Of a stretch of DNA of 48,655 nt, positions 47,334 to 48,655 are shown in pieces. Within the stretch, counting starts at the first letter, position 1; each line of letters opens with the position of its first letter. The notes beneath the pieces were generated by a model. That model was given only the letters and a program-made list of their open reading frames with translations. It was not told the DNA's origin and searched no databases. The translations under genes were made by a program, and so were the position numbers. This DNA is from Myxococcales bacterium (GTDB lineage Bacteria > Myxococcota_A > Polyangia > Polyangiales > Polyangiaceae): positions 481 through 49,135 of the forward strand of contig PLYU01000259.1 of assembly GCA_003153495.1 (NCBI GenBank), written 5' to 3'.

Positions 47334-47669
47334 GGGGTGTTTCTCCTGGTTGGCGCCCGCACGCTGGTGCGTATGCGTCACAGGACCCCTGAGCACGCTT
47401 CGTGCGAGGTCCCGGACGCGCGAAACTGTTCAGGAAGTCGGCAATGGCAAGAGGTGCCTGTGCCCGGAAGCGACCAGGGCTTGCCCTGATCCGACCAGCC
47501 ATCGTCTCGGGCCGCGGCGCGCGGCCTGGGGTCCGACCGCTGCGGCGCCGACCCTCCCTCATGGAATCTATGCCCCGGGCGGTCCCCGCCCCGACTTCGC
47601 TTGTTTCGTGAGAGTTTCCCTCGCCGCAGCAGGCGCCCCACGAGCTCGCGTGGTACCTATGCGCACCCC

Positions 47670-48614
47670 GTGCGCGAGCTCGTCATCCCCACGCCCCTCG
47701 AAGGGGCCCGCCTCGACAAGGCGCTCGCGGAGCTCGTCCCCGAGCTCTCCCGCGCGCGCATTCGCCGCGCCATCGAGATGGGCGTCGTTCGCGTCAACGG
47801 CCGCCGCATGCCGAAGGGCGGCACGGTGGCGAGCGGCGATAGGGTCCAGATCGAGGTCACGCAGGTCGCCGAGGCGCCGGCGGTGGCCAGCCCGGAGGCC
47901 GAGCTGAGGGTCGTGCTCGAGACCGAGCAGGTCGTCGTGGTCGACAAGCCCTCCGGCCAGCCCACGGCGCCTCTGCGGCCCGGGGAGACGGGCACGCTCG
48001 TCAACGCGCTGCTCGGCCGCTACCCGGAGCTCGTCCCGACCTCCGCCGACGTGTTCATCGGGCACTCGGCGCGCGAGCCGGGAATCATCCACCGGCTCGA
48101 CACCGACACCAGCGGCGCGGTCGTCGTGGCGCGTACGGCGGCGGCGTTCGAGACGCTCAAGAGCGCCCTGAAGGAGGAGCGCCTCGACAAGCGCTACTTG
48201 CTCGTGTGCGCCGAGCAGGGCCTGCCCGACGAGGGGTCGATCGAGTTCCCGCTGACCAACCACCCGAAGGACCAGCGGCGGGTCTATGCCTGCATTCACC
48301 CGCGCGACGTCATGCGCTACGAGCCGCGCCCGGCGTCCACGCGCTACCGCGTCGTGCGGCGGTCGGGGCCGTGGGCCCTGGTCGAGGCGACGGTGGGCAA
48401 GGCGCTGCGGCACCAGATTCGCGTTCACTTCGCGGCGATCGGCCACCCTCTGGCTGGAGACGAGCTCTACGGCGGTCCCGTGATCCGGGCGCTGGGCCAC
48501 CACGTCCTGCACGCGGCGCGCGTCGCGTACGCGGGAGGCGGAGAAGTGCCCGCCTTCGATGCCAGCGTGCCGTTGCCGAAGGACATCGCGGCTCTGCTCG
48601 AAGCCGCGCAGTAG
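47670..48614 (+). CDS. RluA-family pseudouridine synthase with S4-like domain
   Basis: ARLDKALAELVPELSRARIRRAIEMGVVRVNG; IIHRLDTDTSGAVVVART; KRYLLVC; ALRHQIRVHFAAIGHPLAGDELYGG; GTG start chosen. Confidence 0.88.
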   Translation: MRELVIPTPLEGARLDKALAELVPELSRARIRRAIEMGVVRVNGRRMPKGGTVASGDRVQIEVTQVAEAPAVASPEAELRVVLETEQVVVVDKPSGQPTAPLRPGETGTLVNALLGRYPELVPTSADVFIGHSAREPGIIHRLDTDTSGAVVVARTAAAFETLKSALKEERLDKRYLLVCAEQGLPDEGSIEFPLTNHPKDQRRVYACIHPRDVMRYEPRPASTRYRVVRRSGPWALVEATVGKALRHQIRVHFAAIGHPLAGDELYGGPVIRALGHHVLHAARVAYAGGGEVPAFDASVPLPKDIAALLEAAQ

Positions 48615-48655
48615 CCCGGTGGGTTTCGTTAGAGACCGAGCGAGGGCTAGCCCTA
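48615..48655. repeat. Third copy (partial) of the inverted-repeat family seen at 1236-1372 and 1862-2009
   Basis: cccggtgggtttcgttagagaccgagcgagggctagccc; shares gagaccgagcgagggctag with 1862-2009. Confidence 0.65.

Noticed and set aside
47441-47460. Possible sigma54 (-24/-12) promoter upstream of the peptide gene (gcaatggcaagaggtgcctg on + strand)
   Set aside because: GC/GG elements are present but the spacing is wrong (3 or 9 nt instead of 5); not supportable without TSS data

Overview
High-GC window that looks myxobacterial/deltaproteobacterial; taxonomy is inferred from gene style only. From left to right: (1) the C-terminal part of a PEGA-domain protein. (2) A decayed DUF772-type transposase between ~130-bp imperfect inverted repeats. 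(3) A ~9 kb minus-strand operon of three giant Cys-rich lipoprotein paralogs whose N- and C-terminal repeat arrays have matching copy numbers (5/5, 7/7, 3/3). (4) A Gfo/Idh/MocA oxidoreductase overlapping ftsE-ftsX-envC. (5) An FGGY kinase, LuxR regulator, PIN protein, beta-barrel protein, RlmI-like methyltransferase, HAD phosphatase, ArgD, and a P-type-ATPase-like protein that has lost its catalytic motifs. (6) A 42-bp tandem repeat tract. (7) A sigma factor with a membrane partner. (8) A transposition module (Zn-ribbon protein, DDE integrase, TnsC/ExeA-like AAA, RepA-like AAA) flanked by 21-bp direct repeats. (9) A lower-GC operon of two secreted serine proteases plus four Cys-rich lipoproteins. 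(10) An ISKra4 remnant and two LuxR-type regulators. (11) A five-gene minus-strand cluster at 40428-47333: a small peptide with a near-C-terminal Trp, an isoprenoid-synthase-fold enzyme, a cytoplasmic subtilisin-like protease, a multi-TM sensor kinase and an NtrC-type regulator. (12) An RluA-type pseudouridine synthase. The most interesting candidate system is (11), whose composition resembles a ComQXPA prenyl-peptide quorum-sensing system outside Firmicutes. This is a hypothesis that needs HMM/structure checks and experiment.
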